Shown here: one piece after another, positions 41,640 to 48,826 of the stretch | Layout: every line of letters begins with the position of its first letter | Numbering within the stretch: position 1 is the stretch's first letter | Assembly: GCA_900319275.1 (NCBI GenBank) | Contig: ONNS01000012.1 | Location: 1-64,000, forward strand | Source: an uncultured Eubacteriales bacterium | Lineage (GTDB): Bacteria > Bacillota > Clostridia > Oscillospirales > Oscillospiraceae | Direction: 5' to 3' | Length of the DNA: 64,000 bases | Notes under the pieces: model-generated | The model's input: only the letters and a program-made list of their open reading frames with translations | Told to the model about the DNA's origin: nothing | The model's database searches: none | Position numbers and translations under genes: made by a program

Positions 41640-42527
41640 TCATTCATTCTGCTGAAGCTGCCACAAGCTGAGCTGTCCGAACGGCTCCTTTTCTTCAAAG
41701 CGTTGCAGATAAGCGAAGATCTCGTCGTTATTGTGCATGATCCCGTTTTGCTCGCAGGTGTGATGAAACAAGCTCATCAGCTCATTGCTGCGCGGACTGG
41801 GGATCTCGTAGCGGTCTCCGTATTCTCTGATATAGCGCTCCTTCAATCCGGGGAAATGCCTGTCAAGCTGACGATAGAAATACTCCCGGCTGCCATCGCG
41901 AAGTGTCAGCCCCATTCCAAAGCAGATCACGCCGCGTACCTGAGCCTCTATACACATCCGAAGGATCGACTCAATGTTCTCGTGGGTATCGTTGATATAG
42001 GGCAGGATCGGACACAGCCACACGACGGTGGGAATACCGTTATCGCGTAAGGTTTTCAGCGCCTCGAACCTCTCTTTTGTCGAGCAGACATTCGGCTCGA
42101 TGATCTTGCACATGTTTTCATCCGCTGTTGTCAGCGTCATCTGAACAACGGCTTTGGTCTTTTCATTGATACGTTTCAGGATATCCAGATCTCTGAGCAC
42201 ACGGTCGGACTTTGTCTGCAGCGCGGCGCCGCAGCCGTATTTATCGATGATCAACAATGCTTTTCGTGTGTATTCTGTATTCAGTTCCAGCGGGATGTAT
42301 GGATCGCTCATGGAACCGGTAGCGATCATACAGCGTTTTCTCTTACGGCGCAGCGCGTCTTCCAGCAATTCAAGGGCGTTTTCTTTGACCTCGATATCCT
42401 CAAAAGCGTGATCTATCCGATAGCAGCTGCTTCTTGAATCGCAGTAAATACATCCGTGCGTGCAGCCCCGATATAGATTCATTCCGTTTTGAGAGGATAA
42501 GATCCCCTTTACTTTCACATAATGCAC
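41640..42527 (-). CDS. SPL-family radical SAM protein
   Basis: A 295-residue radical SAM enzyme related to spore photoproduct lyase. The iron-sulfur motif is CTHGCIYC at about residues 22-29, following LSSQNGMNLYRG; the TIM-barrel segments ATGSMSDPYIPLE and TLTTADENM are typical of this subgroup. It lacks the length of true SplB (about 340) and may act on other nucleic acid damage or be unrelated in function. A GTG at 42527 behind GGAGGG is the likely start; an ATG six codons upstream overlaps that binding site. Confidence 0.87.
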   Translation of the reverse strand: MHYVKVKGILSSQNGMNLYRGCTHGCIYCDSRSSCYRIDHAFEDIEVKENALELLEDALRRKRKRCMIATGSMSDPYIPLELNTEYTRKALLIIDKYGCGAALQTKSDRVLRDLDILKRINEKTKAVVQMTLTTADENMCKIIEPNVCSTKERFEALKTLRDNGIPTVVWLCPILPYINDTHENIESILRMCIEAQVRGVICFGMGLTLRDGSREYFYRQLDRHFPGLKERYIREYGDRYEIPSPRSNELMSLFHHTCEQNGIMHNNDEIFAYLQRFEEKEPFGQLSLWQLQQNE

Positions 42528-42558
42528 AGCGTTCCCTCCGCGCACTCAATCTGCATTA

Positions 42559-42855
42559 TCATATCTTCTCCAAAGAAGAACTCTTATCTGCATCTGCAGA
42601 AGAGTCGTTGTTATAACACAGGCTGTACCTGGTTACTCCGTTATCTGCCGTCACCGTATTATACAGTTCACAGCCGAAATGCTGATACATATCGGCATAA
42701 TCCTTAAAGATGGACATATATTTCAGAACATCATCCCGGCGTTCGGATTCAGATCCCCAGTTATGGAACAATTCATTGGAAACAAAGGCTTCCCCAACGG
42801 TTTTCCGGATCGTTTCCAGTTGTTCCGTTGATATATTTTCAAGCTTTTTTATCAT
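42559..42855 (-). pseudogene. Acetyltransferase remnant with probable internal deletion
   Basis: A 98-codon frame. The first 50 residues (ISTEQLETIRKTVGEAFVSN and onward) look like the N-terminus of a GNAT-type protein, and the rest (MYQHFGCELYNTV and VTRYSLCY) looks like its C-terminus. The central acetyl-CoA-binding part is missing, which points to an in-frame deletion. The start codon lies inside the left copy of the 100-bp inverted repeat and has no clear binding site. Confidence 0.55.
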
Positions 42856-42948
42856 AATATCATAACCTTGAAAGACGGCAGAACCTGTGTCCTCCGCAAC
42901 GGAACAGCGGAGGATGGACAGGCGCTGCTCGACATCTTCAACCTCACC
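42849..42948. repeat. 100-bp perfect inverted repeat, left copy
   Basis: These 100 bases are identical to the reverse complement of 43326-43425. The copy contains the beginning of the acetyltransferase frame (LKDGRTCVLRNGTAEDG) in plus orientation and supplies an unrelated antisense tail to the minus-strand gene. Confidence 0.97.
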
Positions 42949-43406
42949 GGGTTTCTGCCATACTCCACGAAGCCCACGCTCTTGTACAGGGCGAGGGCGC
43001 TTTTATTCTCTGCAACCGCCTCCAGCTCCAGCTGGACATACCCGGCCTTTCCGGCACATTCGATGCAGGCCTCGGTCAAAGCCCGCCCAATTCCGAGGCC
43101 CCAGTACTTTTTGTCCACGCTGATGCCAAACTCCGCGCGGTGCCTGGTCTTTTCCTTGCGGGCGACGCAGCCAACGCCGGCCGAGCCAACGATCGTGCCG
43201 TCCACAAACGCAAGGAGTTCGATTTCGTCGGCGCTGTCTGTCTTTCTCCGCAGCAGCTCCGCCTCATCCTCGGCGGTATAGCTGTGCTCCTCCGGGTACG
43301 TGAGCAGATAATCCGTCTGCGCATGGGTGAGGTTGAAGATGTCGAGCAGCGCCTGTCCATCCTCCGCTGTTCCGTTGCGGAGGACACAGGTTCTGCCGTC
43401 TTTCAA
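42852..43406 (-). CDS. GNAT acetyltransferase with rewritten C-terminus, spanning a perfect inverted repeat
   Basis: About 184 residues. The GNAT fold is present: SAGVGCVARKEKTRHRAEFG, the acetyl-CoA loop KKYWGLGIGRAL and ALYKSVGFVEYGRNP. The last 24 or so residues are encoded by the left inverted-repeat copy, that is by the antisense of the gene's own beginning, so the native end is lost. The start is unclear: TTG at 43406 or an ATA/ATC just upstream, within the right repeat copy and touching the DUF3795 stop. Activity is doubtful. Confidence 0.7.
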   Translation of the reverse strand: MKDGRTCVLRNGTAEDGQALLDIFNLTHAQTDYLLTYPEEHSYTAEDEAELLRRKTDSADEIELLAFVDGTIVGSAGVGCVARKEKTRHRAEFGISVDKKYWGLGIGRALTEACIECAGKAGYVQLELEAVAENKSALALYKSVGFVEYGRNPVRLKMSSSACPSSAVPLRRTQVLPSFKVMIL

Positions 43407-43425
43407 GGTTATGATATTATGATAA
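43326..43425. repeat. 100-bp perfect inverted repeat, right copy
   Basis: Reverse complement of 42849-42948, 100 of 100 bases. It carries the start of the acetyltransferase in its working direction and the last codons and stop of the truncated DUF3795 gene. The spacer between copies is 377 bp. Confidence 0.97.
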
Positions 43426-43687
43426 TTTTGCCGCAGTCTCCACAGGTCTCCAGGCCTCTCTCCAGCGCACACTGGCGGATTGGACAGAGCGATTCGCAGT
43501 AGGGCGTCTTGACCCCGTCGATCCGGCAGCCAACGCAGTTAATCATCTCCGGTGTAATCTCCACGCCGTTTAAGTCCGACCACTCTTTCGCAACCTTTTG
43601 CCTTAAGGAATCATCGTCATTCACGGTTGCGATCCTTGCCTCGCAGTTCTCACAGTCCAGTCCGCAATAGGCAATGTATTGTTTCAT
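43409..43687 (-). CDS. DUF3795 protein, probably C-terminally truncated
   Basis: A 92-residue cysteine-rich protein (CGLDCENCEA, CVGCR, CESLCPIRQCA, CGDCGK) typical of DUF3795, which is likely metal-binding with unknown role. Family members usually run on past the CGDC motif; here the last residues IIIIS are encoded by the inverted repeat, so the rearrangement appears to have cut the gene. The ATG at 43687 has TGAGGTAA upstream, inside the preceding gene's end. Confidence 0.8.
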   Translation of the reverse strand: MKQYIAYCGLDCENCEARIATVNDDDSLRQKVAKEWSDLNGVEITPEMINCVGCRIDGVKTPYCESLCPIRQCALERGLETCGDCGKIIIIS

Positions 43688-43693
43688 AGTCAA

Positions 43694-44188
43694 TTACCTC
43701 AAATCACTGATAACGTAATATGTCAGATCCCGGGGAACATCCAGATAGATCAGTTCTTTTTCCACGAAATGGCTGTATTGCATGCCGCACTTCTCCATCA
43801 CACGGCGGGAGGCGTCATTCCCGGTGAAGAAAGAAGCATAAACGGTTTTCAGTCCCTTCTCCAGGAACAGATACTCCAGGAAGCGATGAACGGCCTCCGT
43901 TGTATAGCCCTGATTCCAGAATCGAGATCCGATTCCGTATCCGATCTCGCAGGAACCGTCCTTCTCGTCGAAGTAATCAATGATCCCGATGAGACGTCCG
44001 TTTTCCTTCAGCCGGATAGCAAACAGGTCTTGCCTTCCCGGATAGGAAGAAAAGTCGAATTCCTCCATCGTTTCCGCATAACGGCAAATAAAGGTTTCCA
44101 GTACCTTTTTGTCGTGGGAAATGTTGAAAAAGTAGTCCTCTTTGTCGGATTCCTGAATTGGATTGAGGATCAGTCGTTCCGTTTCCAT
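43694..44188 (-). CDS. GNAT acetyltransferase, RimJ/RimL type
   Basis: A 164-residue acetyltransferase beginning METERLILNPIQE with acetyl-CoA segment SRFWNQGYTTEAV and C-terminal VMEKCGMQYSH. Substrate unknown. The ATG follows AAGGAG. It is intact, and is followed closely by the truncated DUF3795 gene. Confidence 0.9.
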   Translation of the reverse strand: METERLILNPIQESDKEDYFFNISHDKKVLETFICRYAETMEEFDFSSYPGRQDLFAIRLKENGRLIGIIDYFDEKDGSCEIGYGIGSRFWNQGYTTEAVHRFLEYLFLEKGLKTVYASFFTGNDASRRVMEKCGMQYSHFVEKELIYLDVPRDLTYYVISDLR

Positions 44189-44271
44189 GTAATGAAACTC
44201 CTTCGTTTACACTGGTCATGAACTGCGGCAATGATTTTAATCATACTATCCTCCTATTTTTTGGATGTTCA

Positions 44272-44871
44272 TCAGTTGCTTGGGATTCCGTATGTTTTTA
44301 TAAAATGCCTGCTAAAGGCCTCCACTTGCCGGATCGCGTCCCCTGCCTTCTCCGGCTCCCGGTCGCAAAGGTGAATCAGGGCGGAAATCGGCGCGGTATA
44401 GGCAAAAGCCAGCATCTTAGGATCATCTTCCCGGAGCAGTCCCCTTTCCATCATGCCGGTGAATACATGGGTGAACATGTCGGTAAGGCCGGTCAGGAAG
44501 TGCCTGGTTGCCAACTCCCGCGCCCGCGCGTCCCGAAATTGCTCCAGCGTCAACACCTTGCGTGTCATGATGATCCGTTCGTCACGGACAGTGAAGTTCA
44601 CCATCTGCATCGTCATGTCCACCAGCCCGTCCAGGGAATCCGGCACTGGCGGAAGGTGCTCTGCTGAGCCGAAATGCTCTCCGTAATAGGCGATCATCTC
44701 ATCCAGCAGCGCATCCCAGATCGCTTCCTTGCTCGTGTAGTGCTTATAGACCCCCGACTTCACAAGCCCGAGCGAGGCGCTCAGTTCACGGATGTTGGTG
44801 CCTGCATAGCCGTTTTGCGAAAACATCTCCAGCGCGGCAGCCAGTATTCTCTCTTTTGTATCATTCGCCAT
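44272..44871 (-). CDS. TetR/AcrR-family regulator
   Basis: A 199-residue repressor with the N-terminal helix-turn-helix TNIRELSASLGLVKSGVYKHY and a C-terminal ligand-binding part. The ATG at 44871 follows GCGGAGGATATT. A consensus promoter and a 42-bp palindrome overlap it directly upstream, so self-repression is very likely. The ligand is unknown and no efflux pump is adjacent. Confidence 0.92.
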   Translation of the reverse strand: MANDTKERILAAALEMFSQNGYAGTNIRELSASLGLVKSGVYKHYTSKEAIWDALLDEMIAYYGEHFGSAEHLPPVPDSLDGLVDMTMQMVNFTVRDERIIMTRKVLTLEQFRDARARELATRHFLTGLTDMFTHVFTGMMERGLLREDDPKMLAFAYTAPISALIHLCDREPEKAGDAIRQVEAFSRHFIKTYGIPSN

Positions 44872-44892
44872 AATATCCTCCGCATAATGCAA

Positions 44893-44934
44893 AGTGACCT
44901 CTCGTTCACTAATTATAGTGAGCGAAAGGTCACT
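44893..44934. promoter_or_regulatory. Palindromic operator of the TetR-family gene
   Basis: Inverted repeat with arms AGTGACCT-CTCG-TTCACTA (44893-44911) and the near-complement up to 44934, two mismatched pairs, around a central ATTA. It covers the spacer and -10 of the promoter, the usual place for TetR autorepression. Confidence 0.8.
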
Positions 44935-44940
44935 TGTCAA
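44912..44940 (-). promoter_or_regulatory. Consensus sigma-A promoter of the TetR-family gene
   Basis: Minus strand perfect TTGACA (44935-44940), 17-bp spacer, perfect TATAAT (44912-44917). Such a strong promoter makes sense if it is kept shut by the overlapping operator. Confidence 0.85.
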
Positions 44941-44963
44941 GATTGCGTTTTATCAGAGTTCAA

Positions 44964-44996
44964 TATAAAACAGCCGCCCCTTGCGGGGCGGCTGCA
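44964..44996 (-). terminator. Rho-independent terminator after the alcohol dehydrogenase gene
   Basis: Stem CAGCCGCCCC/GGGGCGGCTG (44971-44994, loop TTGC) followed on the minus strand by TTTTATATTG. Confidence 0.85.
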
Positions 44997-45012
44997 AAGA
45001 TTGAAGCATAGA

Positions 45013-46158
45013 TTACATCAGCTTGCGGAAGAGGTTGGTCAGATCCTCCATCGTGCTGTCCTTGGGGTTGCCGGGACGGCAGGCATCGTCAAAGGCGCTC
45101 TTGGCCAGGAAGGGCAGATCCTCTTCCTTCAGCGCTTCGAGCTTCTCAGGAATGCCGACATCGCGGCTGAGCTGCTTGACCGCGTCAACAGCGGCCTTGC
45201 GGTACTCTTCCTGCGTCATGCTGTCGACACCCTCGACGCCCATGGCGCGGGCGATCTCGCGGTACTTCTCACCGGTGGCATCGGCGTTGAACTCCATGAC
45301 GATCGGGAGCATCATCGCGCAGGCGACACCGTGGGGCGTGTCGTACACAGCACCGAGCGTATGAGCCATGGAGTGGGCAATGCCCAGACCAACGTTGCTG
45401 AAGCCCATACCGGCGACATACTGGCCGAGAGCCATGCCCTTGCGGCCTTCGGGATCGTTCTTCAGCGCAGCGCGCAGATTCTTGGAGATCAGACGGATGG
45501 CTTCCAGATGGAACATATCGGTCATCTCCCAGGCGGCGGCGGTGGTATAGCCTTCGATCGCGTGGGTCAGAGCGTCCATACCGGTGGAGGCAGTCAGCCC
45601 GCTGGGCATGGAGAGCATCATATCGGGGTCGACAACAGCGACCTCGGGGATGTCGTTGACGTCAACGCAGACAAACTTGCGGCGGCGCTCAACGTCGGTG
45701 ATGACGTAGTTGATGGTGACCTCAGCGGCCGTACCGGCAGTGGTGGGCACAGCGATCGTGAAGACAGCGTGATTCTTGGTGGGAGCAACGCCCTCGAGAG
45801 AGCGGACATCGGCGAACTCGGGGTTCGTGATGATGACGCCGACAGCCTTGGCCGTATCCATGATGGAGCCGCCGCCGATGGCCAGGATGGAGTCGCCGCC
45901 GAACTCCTGGAAGGCCTTAACACCGTTCTGGACATTCTCGATGCTGGGGTTGGACTTAATATCGTTAAAAATGGCATACTCGATGCCGGCGCCCTTGAGC
46001 AGATCGAGGATCTTGTCAATCTCGCCGGACTTGACAATGTGGCGACCGCAGCAGATCAGCGTGCGCTTGCAGCCGCGGGCAGTCAGCTCGTTGGGGATCT
46101 CTTTAATTGCGCCGGAGCCATGATACGAGGTCGGATTGAGGATAATTCTGTTAGCCAT
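45013..46158 (-). CDS. Iron-containing alcohol dehydrogenase
   Basis: Group III NAD(P)-dependent alcohol dehydrogenase. The 381-residue protein has the dinucleotide motif AIGGGSIMDTAK and the iron ligands in GIAHSMAHTLGAVYDTPHG. Such enzymes reduce aldehydes in fermentation (ethanol, butanol, 1,3-propanediol or lactaldehyde); the substrate cannot be told. It has its own promoter and terminator, so it is a single-gene unit. Strong codon bias suggests high expression. Confidence 0.93.
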   Translation of the reverse strand: MANRIILNPTSYHGSGAIKEIPNELTARGCKRTLICCGRHIVKSGEIDKILDLLKGAGIEYAIFNDIKSNPSIENVQNGVKAFQEFGGDSILAIGGGSIMDTAKAVGVIITNPEFADVRSLEGVAPTKNHAVFTIAVPTTAGTAAEVTINYVITDVERRRKFVCVDVNDIPEVAVVDPDMMLSMPSGLTASTGMDALTHAIEGYTTAAAWEMTDMFHLEAIRLISKNLRAALKNDPEGRKGMALGQYVAGMGFSNVGLGIAHSMAHTLGAVYDTPHGVACAMMLPIVMEFNADATGEKYREIARAMGVEGVDSMTQEEYRKAAVDAVKQLSRDVGIPEKLEALKEEDLPFLAKSAFDDACRPGNPKDSTMEDLTNLFRKLM

Positions 46159-46221
46159 ACATATTCTCCTTTGTAATAATCATTCATCACACAGGCAATC
46201 CTTGTCTGTATAACTGGTATA

Positions 46222-46250
46222 ATTTTAAAATAGAGCAACGATGAAATCAA
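46222..46250 (-). promoter_or_regulatory. Sigma-A-type promoter of the alcohol dehydrogenase gene
   Basis: Minus strand TTGATT (46245-46250), 17-bp spacer, TAAAAT (46222-46227), about 60 bp upstream of the start. Confidence 0.5.
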
Positions 46251-46279
46251 GTATAAATCGTAAATTATCTGGCGATCGC

Positions 46280-46921
46280 TTACGTTTGATCAGGAAGGAT
46301 ACGCTTTTCTGCCCCTGCACAGATTCGATCCGCTTTTTCCCGCTGCTGAGTGAGCGTCAGCTCATTTTCCCGGCGCGTGACAAAGCGGAAGGTCTCGTCC
46401 TCACTGCGGGCAGCCTGCCCCAGCAGATAGTACCGGCAGCTCTCGGTGACAGACAGCGCCATGCGGGCCGCCGCACTTACATAGACGGCTGATTGCGCAT
46501 CACAGAGCGGGTCAAGCTCTTCCAGCAGATCCAGAAGACTACCCGCCATGCACACGAGCTCGTTGGCGATCGCGCAGGATGCCTCCAGGGCGGGCTGGAA
46601 GCGCTGGGTGTCATTGTCCCGCAAAGCGCGACGAAGCGGTGCGCGGCAGCGATTGTCCTCGTCGATCAGCTGCAGCATATACTGCCGCAGATTTTCGAGA
46701 TTGCGTGTCACATAGTCAAGCCGCTCACTGCTACCAAGCCGCGCTTCGCTCAGCCGCGCCGCGCGCAGGGCGAGCGCAAAGGCGTTTGCCGCGCTCGCCG
46801 CCGCTGCCGTCCCGACGTCGGTATGGCTCTCCGGATCGGCGACGATCTGGCTGAGTTCCGCGGTACTCTTGGTTTTAAAAACCTCAATGACGATTTTTTT
46901 CTTTTCCTGGTTTTCAGCCAT
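46280..46921 (-). CDS. Cyclodeaminase/cyclohydrolase family protein
   Basis: A 213-residue mostly helical protein of the formiminotetrahydrofolate cyclodeaminase family (FTCD C-terminal type). The pattern includes VGTAAAASAANAFALALR near the N-terminus and ANELVCMAGSLLDLLEEL in the middle. Stand-alone members act in folate one-carbon metabolism or histidine use, but no such gene is adjacent, so the role is uncertain. It starts 11 bp after prfC stops and is probably co-transcribed. Confidence 0.75.
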   Translation of the reverse strand: MAENQEKKKIVIEVFKTKSTAELSQIVADPESHTDVGTAAAASAANAFALALRAARLSEARLGSSERLDYVTRNLENLRQYMLQLIDEDNRCRAPLRRALRDNDTQRFQPALEASCAIANELVCMAGSLLDLLEELDPLCDAQSAVYVSAAARMALSVTESCRYYLLGQAARSEDETFRFVTRRENELTLTQQREKADRICAGAEKRILPDQT

Positions 46922-46931
46922 GTCAGCACCT

Positions 46932-48524
46932 TTAATCCTGATTGAATTCCTTCAGCTCCAGTCCTGGATTCTTCTGCAGTGCCCAGTTGATACACCATTC
47001 CGAGGTGAACAGCAGCAGATTGTTGCCCTTGAAATCCTGTACCCACTTGGTATCGCTGGTCAGATTCAGGCTGGAAATGTCAATATTCTCATTCTCGACC
47101 CAGCGGACAAGTTCAAAGGGCAGGTTGCGGCGATGGACTTCAACGCCGTACTCGGTGCGAAGCCTGTACTCGAGCACCTCAAACTGCAGTACACCGACGA
47201 CGCCGACGATGACCTCCTCAACACCGGTATACGGCTCGTGGAAGATCTGGATCGCGCCCTCCTGAGCGATCTGCATGATACCCTTTTCAAACTGCTTGCG
47301 CTTCATCGTGTCGATACGCTCGACGCCGGCGAAGTGCTCGGGGGCGAAGGTCGGGATGCCTTCAAAGCAGACCTCCATCCCCTTCTCGCAGATCGTATCG
47401 CCGATCGAGAAGATGCCGGGGTCAAAGACGCCGATGATGTCGCCCGCATAGGCCGTGTCGATGACCGCGCGGTCCTGAGCCATCAGCTGCTGCGGCTGGG
47501 CCAGGCGCAGCGCCTTGCCGCCCTGTACATGGAAATATTCCCGCTCGCGCTCAAACTTGCCCGAGCAGATACGCATAAACGCGATCCTGTCGCGGTGAGC
47601 CTTATTCATATTGGCCTGGATCTTGAACACAAAAGCCGAAAAGCGCTCGTCAAAGGGATCGATGATCTCCTCGCCCGACACGCGCGAGAGCGGCGGCATC
47701 GTCAGCTTCAGGAAGCTCTCAAGAAAGGGCTCAACGCCGAAGTTATTGAGCGCCGAGCCGAAAAACACCGGACTCAGCCGACCGGCGCGAACCTCCTGGA
47801 TATCAAAGTCAAAGCCGGCGCCGTCCAGCAGCTCGATATCGTCCGAGAGCGTCTGCCGAAGCCGCGGCCCGATCAGCTCATCGAGCTTTTCGGTCTCGTC
47901 CAGATGGCATTCGATCGCACGGATTTTACTCTGGCCGCGGTGGAATTCGTTAAAGGCCAGAATCTCCCGCCGTTCACGGTCATAGACGCCCTTGAAGTCC
48001 TGGCCGCAGCCGATCGGCCAGTTCATCGGATAGGTACCGATACCGAACTCGTTCTCCAGCTGCTCCATCAGCTCGTAGGGGCTGCGGGCCTCGCGGTCGA
48101 GCTTATTGATGAAGGTAAAGATCGGGATGTGACGCATCGCGCAGATCTTGAAGAGCTTGCGCGTCTGCGGCTCGATGCCTTTGGCGGCGTCGATGACCAT
48201 GACGGCGCTGTCGGCGGCCATCAGGGTACGGTAGGTATCCTCGGAAAAATCCTGGTGTCCCGGCGTATCAAGGATGTTGATGCAGTAGCCCTCATATTCA
48301 AACTGCATGACGGAGGACGTGATGGAAATACCGCGCTGCTTTTCAAGCTCCATCCAGTCAGACACCGCGTGACGGGCCGTTGCCTTTCCCTTGACCGAGC
48401 CCGCCTGCTGAATGGCTCCGCCGTAGAGCAGCAGCTTTTCCGTTAATGTAGTCTTACCGGCGTCCGGGTGCGAGATAATGGCAAAGGTTCGGCGCCGTTC
48501 GATTTCTTTTTGCAGATCAGTCAT
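46932..48524 (-). CDS. prfC: Peptide chain release factor 3
   Basis: RF3 is a translational GTPase that recycles RF1/RF2 from the ribosome after termination. The 530-residue protein has G1 SHPDAGKTTLTEKLL, G3 DTPGHQDFSEDTYR, G4 NKLDRE and the RF3 C-terminal domain. Length matches the family and separates it from EF-G. It heads the prfC-cyclodeaminase pair. Confidence 0.97.
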   Translation of the reverse strand: MTDLQKEIERRRTFAIISHPDAGKTTLTEKLLLYGGAIQQAGSVKGKATARHAVSDWMELEKQRGISITSSVMQFEYEGYCINILDTPGHQDFSEDTYRTLMAADSAVMVIDAAKGIEPQTRKLFKICAMRHIPIFTFINKLDREARSPYELMEQLENEFGIGTYPMNWPIGCGQDFKGVYDRERREILAFNEFHRGQSKIRAIECHLDETEKLDELIGPRLRQTLSDDIELLDGAGFDFDIQEVRAGRLSPVFFGSALNNFGVEPFLESFLKLTMPPLSRVSGEEIIDPFDERFSAFVFKIQANMNKAHRDRIAFMRICSGKFEREREYFHVQGGKALRLAQPQQLMAQDRAVIDTAYAGDIIGVFDPGIFSIGDTICEKGMEVCFEGIPTFAPEHFAGVERIDTMKRKQFEKGIMQIAQEGAIQIFHEPYTGVEEVIVGVVGVLQFEVLEYRLRTEYGVEVHRRNLPFELVRWVENENIDISSLNLTSDTKWVQDFKGNNLLLFTSEWCINWALQKNPGLELKEFNQD

Positions 48525-48686
48525 ATATGCTTCAATCCTTTTGTTTCATTCATTGGATGCAAGTCCGATTTTCATATTTCCCGCAATCATTCATTTCGAT
48601 TAAGGCGGAGAACAATTCGATATTGTATTTTTATGCCAATCAGTCATAGATACAGTTCGATCCTTCTGTCAGCTTCAGTGATTTCC

Positions 48687-48728
48687 GCGAAGTATACCAT
48701 AAGGCCTCTGCCTTATGGTATACTTCGC
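48687..48728. repeat. Long perfect hairpin, 19-bp stem
   Basis: Arms 48687-48705 and 48710-48728 are exact complements with loop CTCT. First of three consecutive hairpins in the 302-bp gap between prfC and the nucleotidase gene. No T tract follows. Confidence 0.9.
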
Positions 48729-48729
48729 C

Positions 48730-48770
48730 ATGTTTTTCGGTTGCCGCGCAAGCGGCGAGAAAAACGGCAT
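48730..48770. repeat. Imperfect hairpin in the prfC-nucleotidase gap
   Basis: Nested stems TTTTTC/GAAAAA and GCCGC/GCGGC around loop GCAA with unpaired bases between them, plus ATG/CAT at the base. Confidence 0.7.
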
Positions 48771-48778
48771 AAATCAAA

Positions 48779-48806
48779 TATAGTAAGCGCGTTTGCGCTT
48801 ACTATA
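48779..48806 (-). repeat. Perfect 12-bp hairpin after the nucleotidase gene
   Basis: TATAGTAAGCGC and its exact complement around GTTT. On the minus strand it is the first hairpin after the nucleotidase stop and is followed by ATTTGATTTAT, so it may act as a weak terminator. Confidence 0.8.
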
Positions 48807-48826
48807 CCATAACCCGGAGGTGGTTT

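Noticed and set aside
42868..43281. Plus-strand frame starting in the left inverted repeat
   Set aside because: After the repeat it reads the antisense of the acetyltransferase; it is only meaningful as evidence of the inverted structure.
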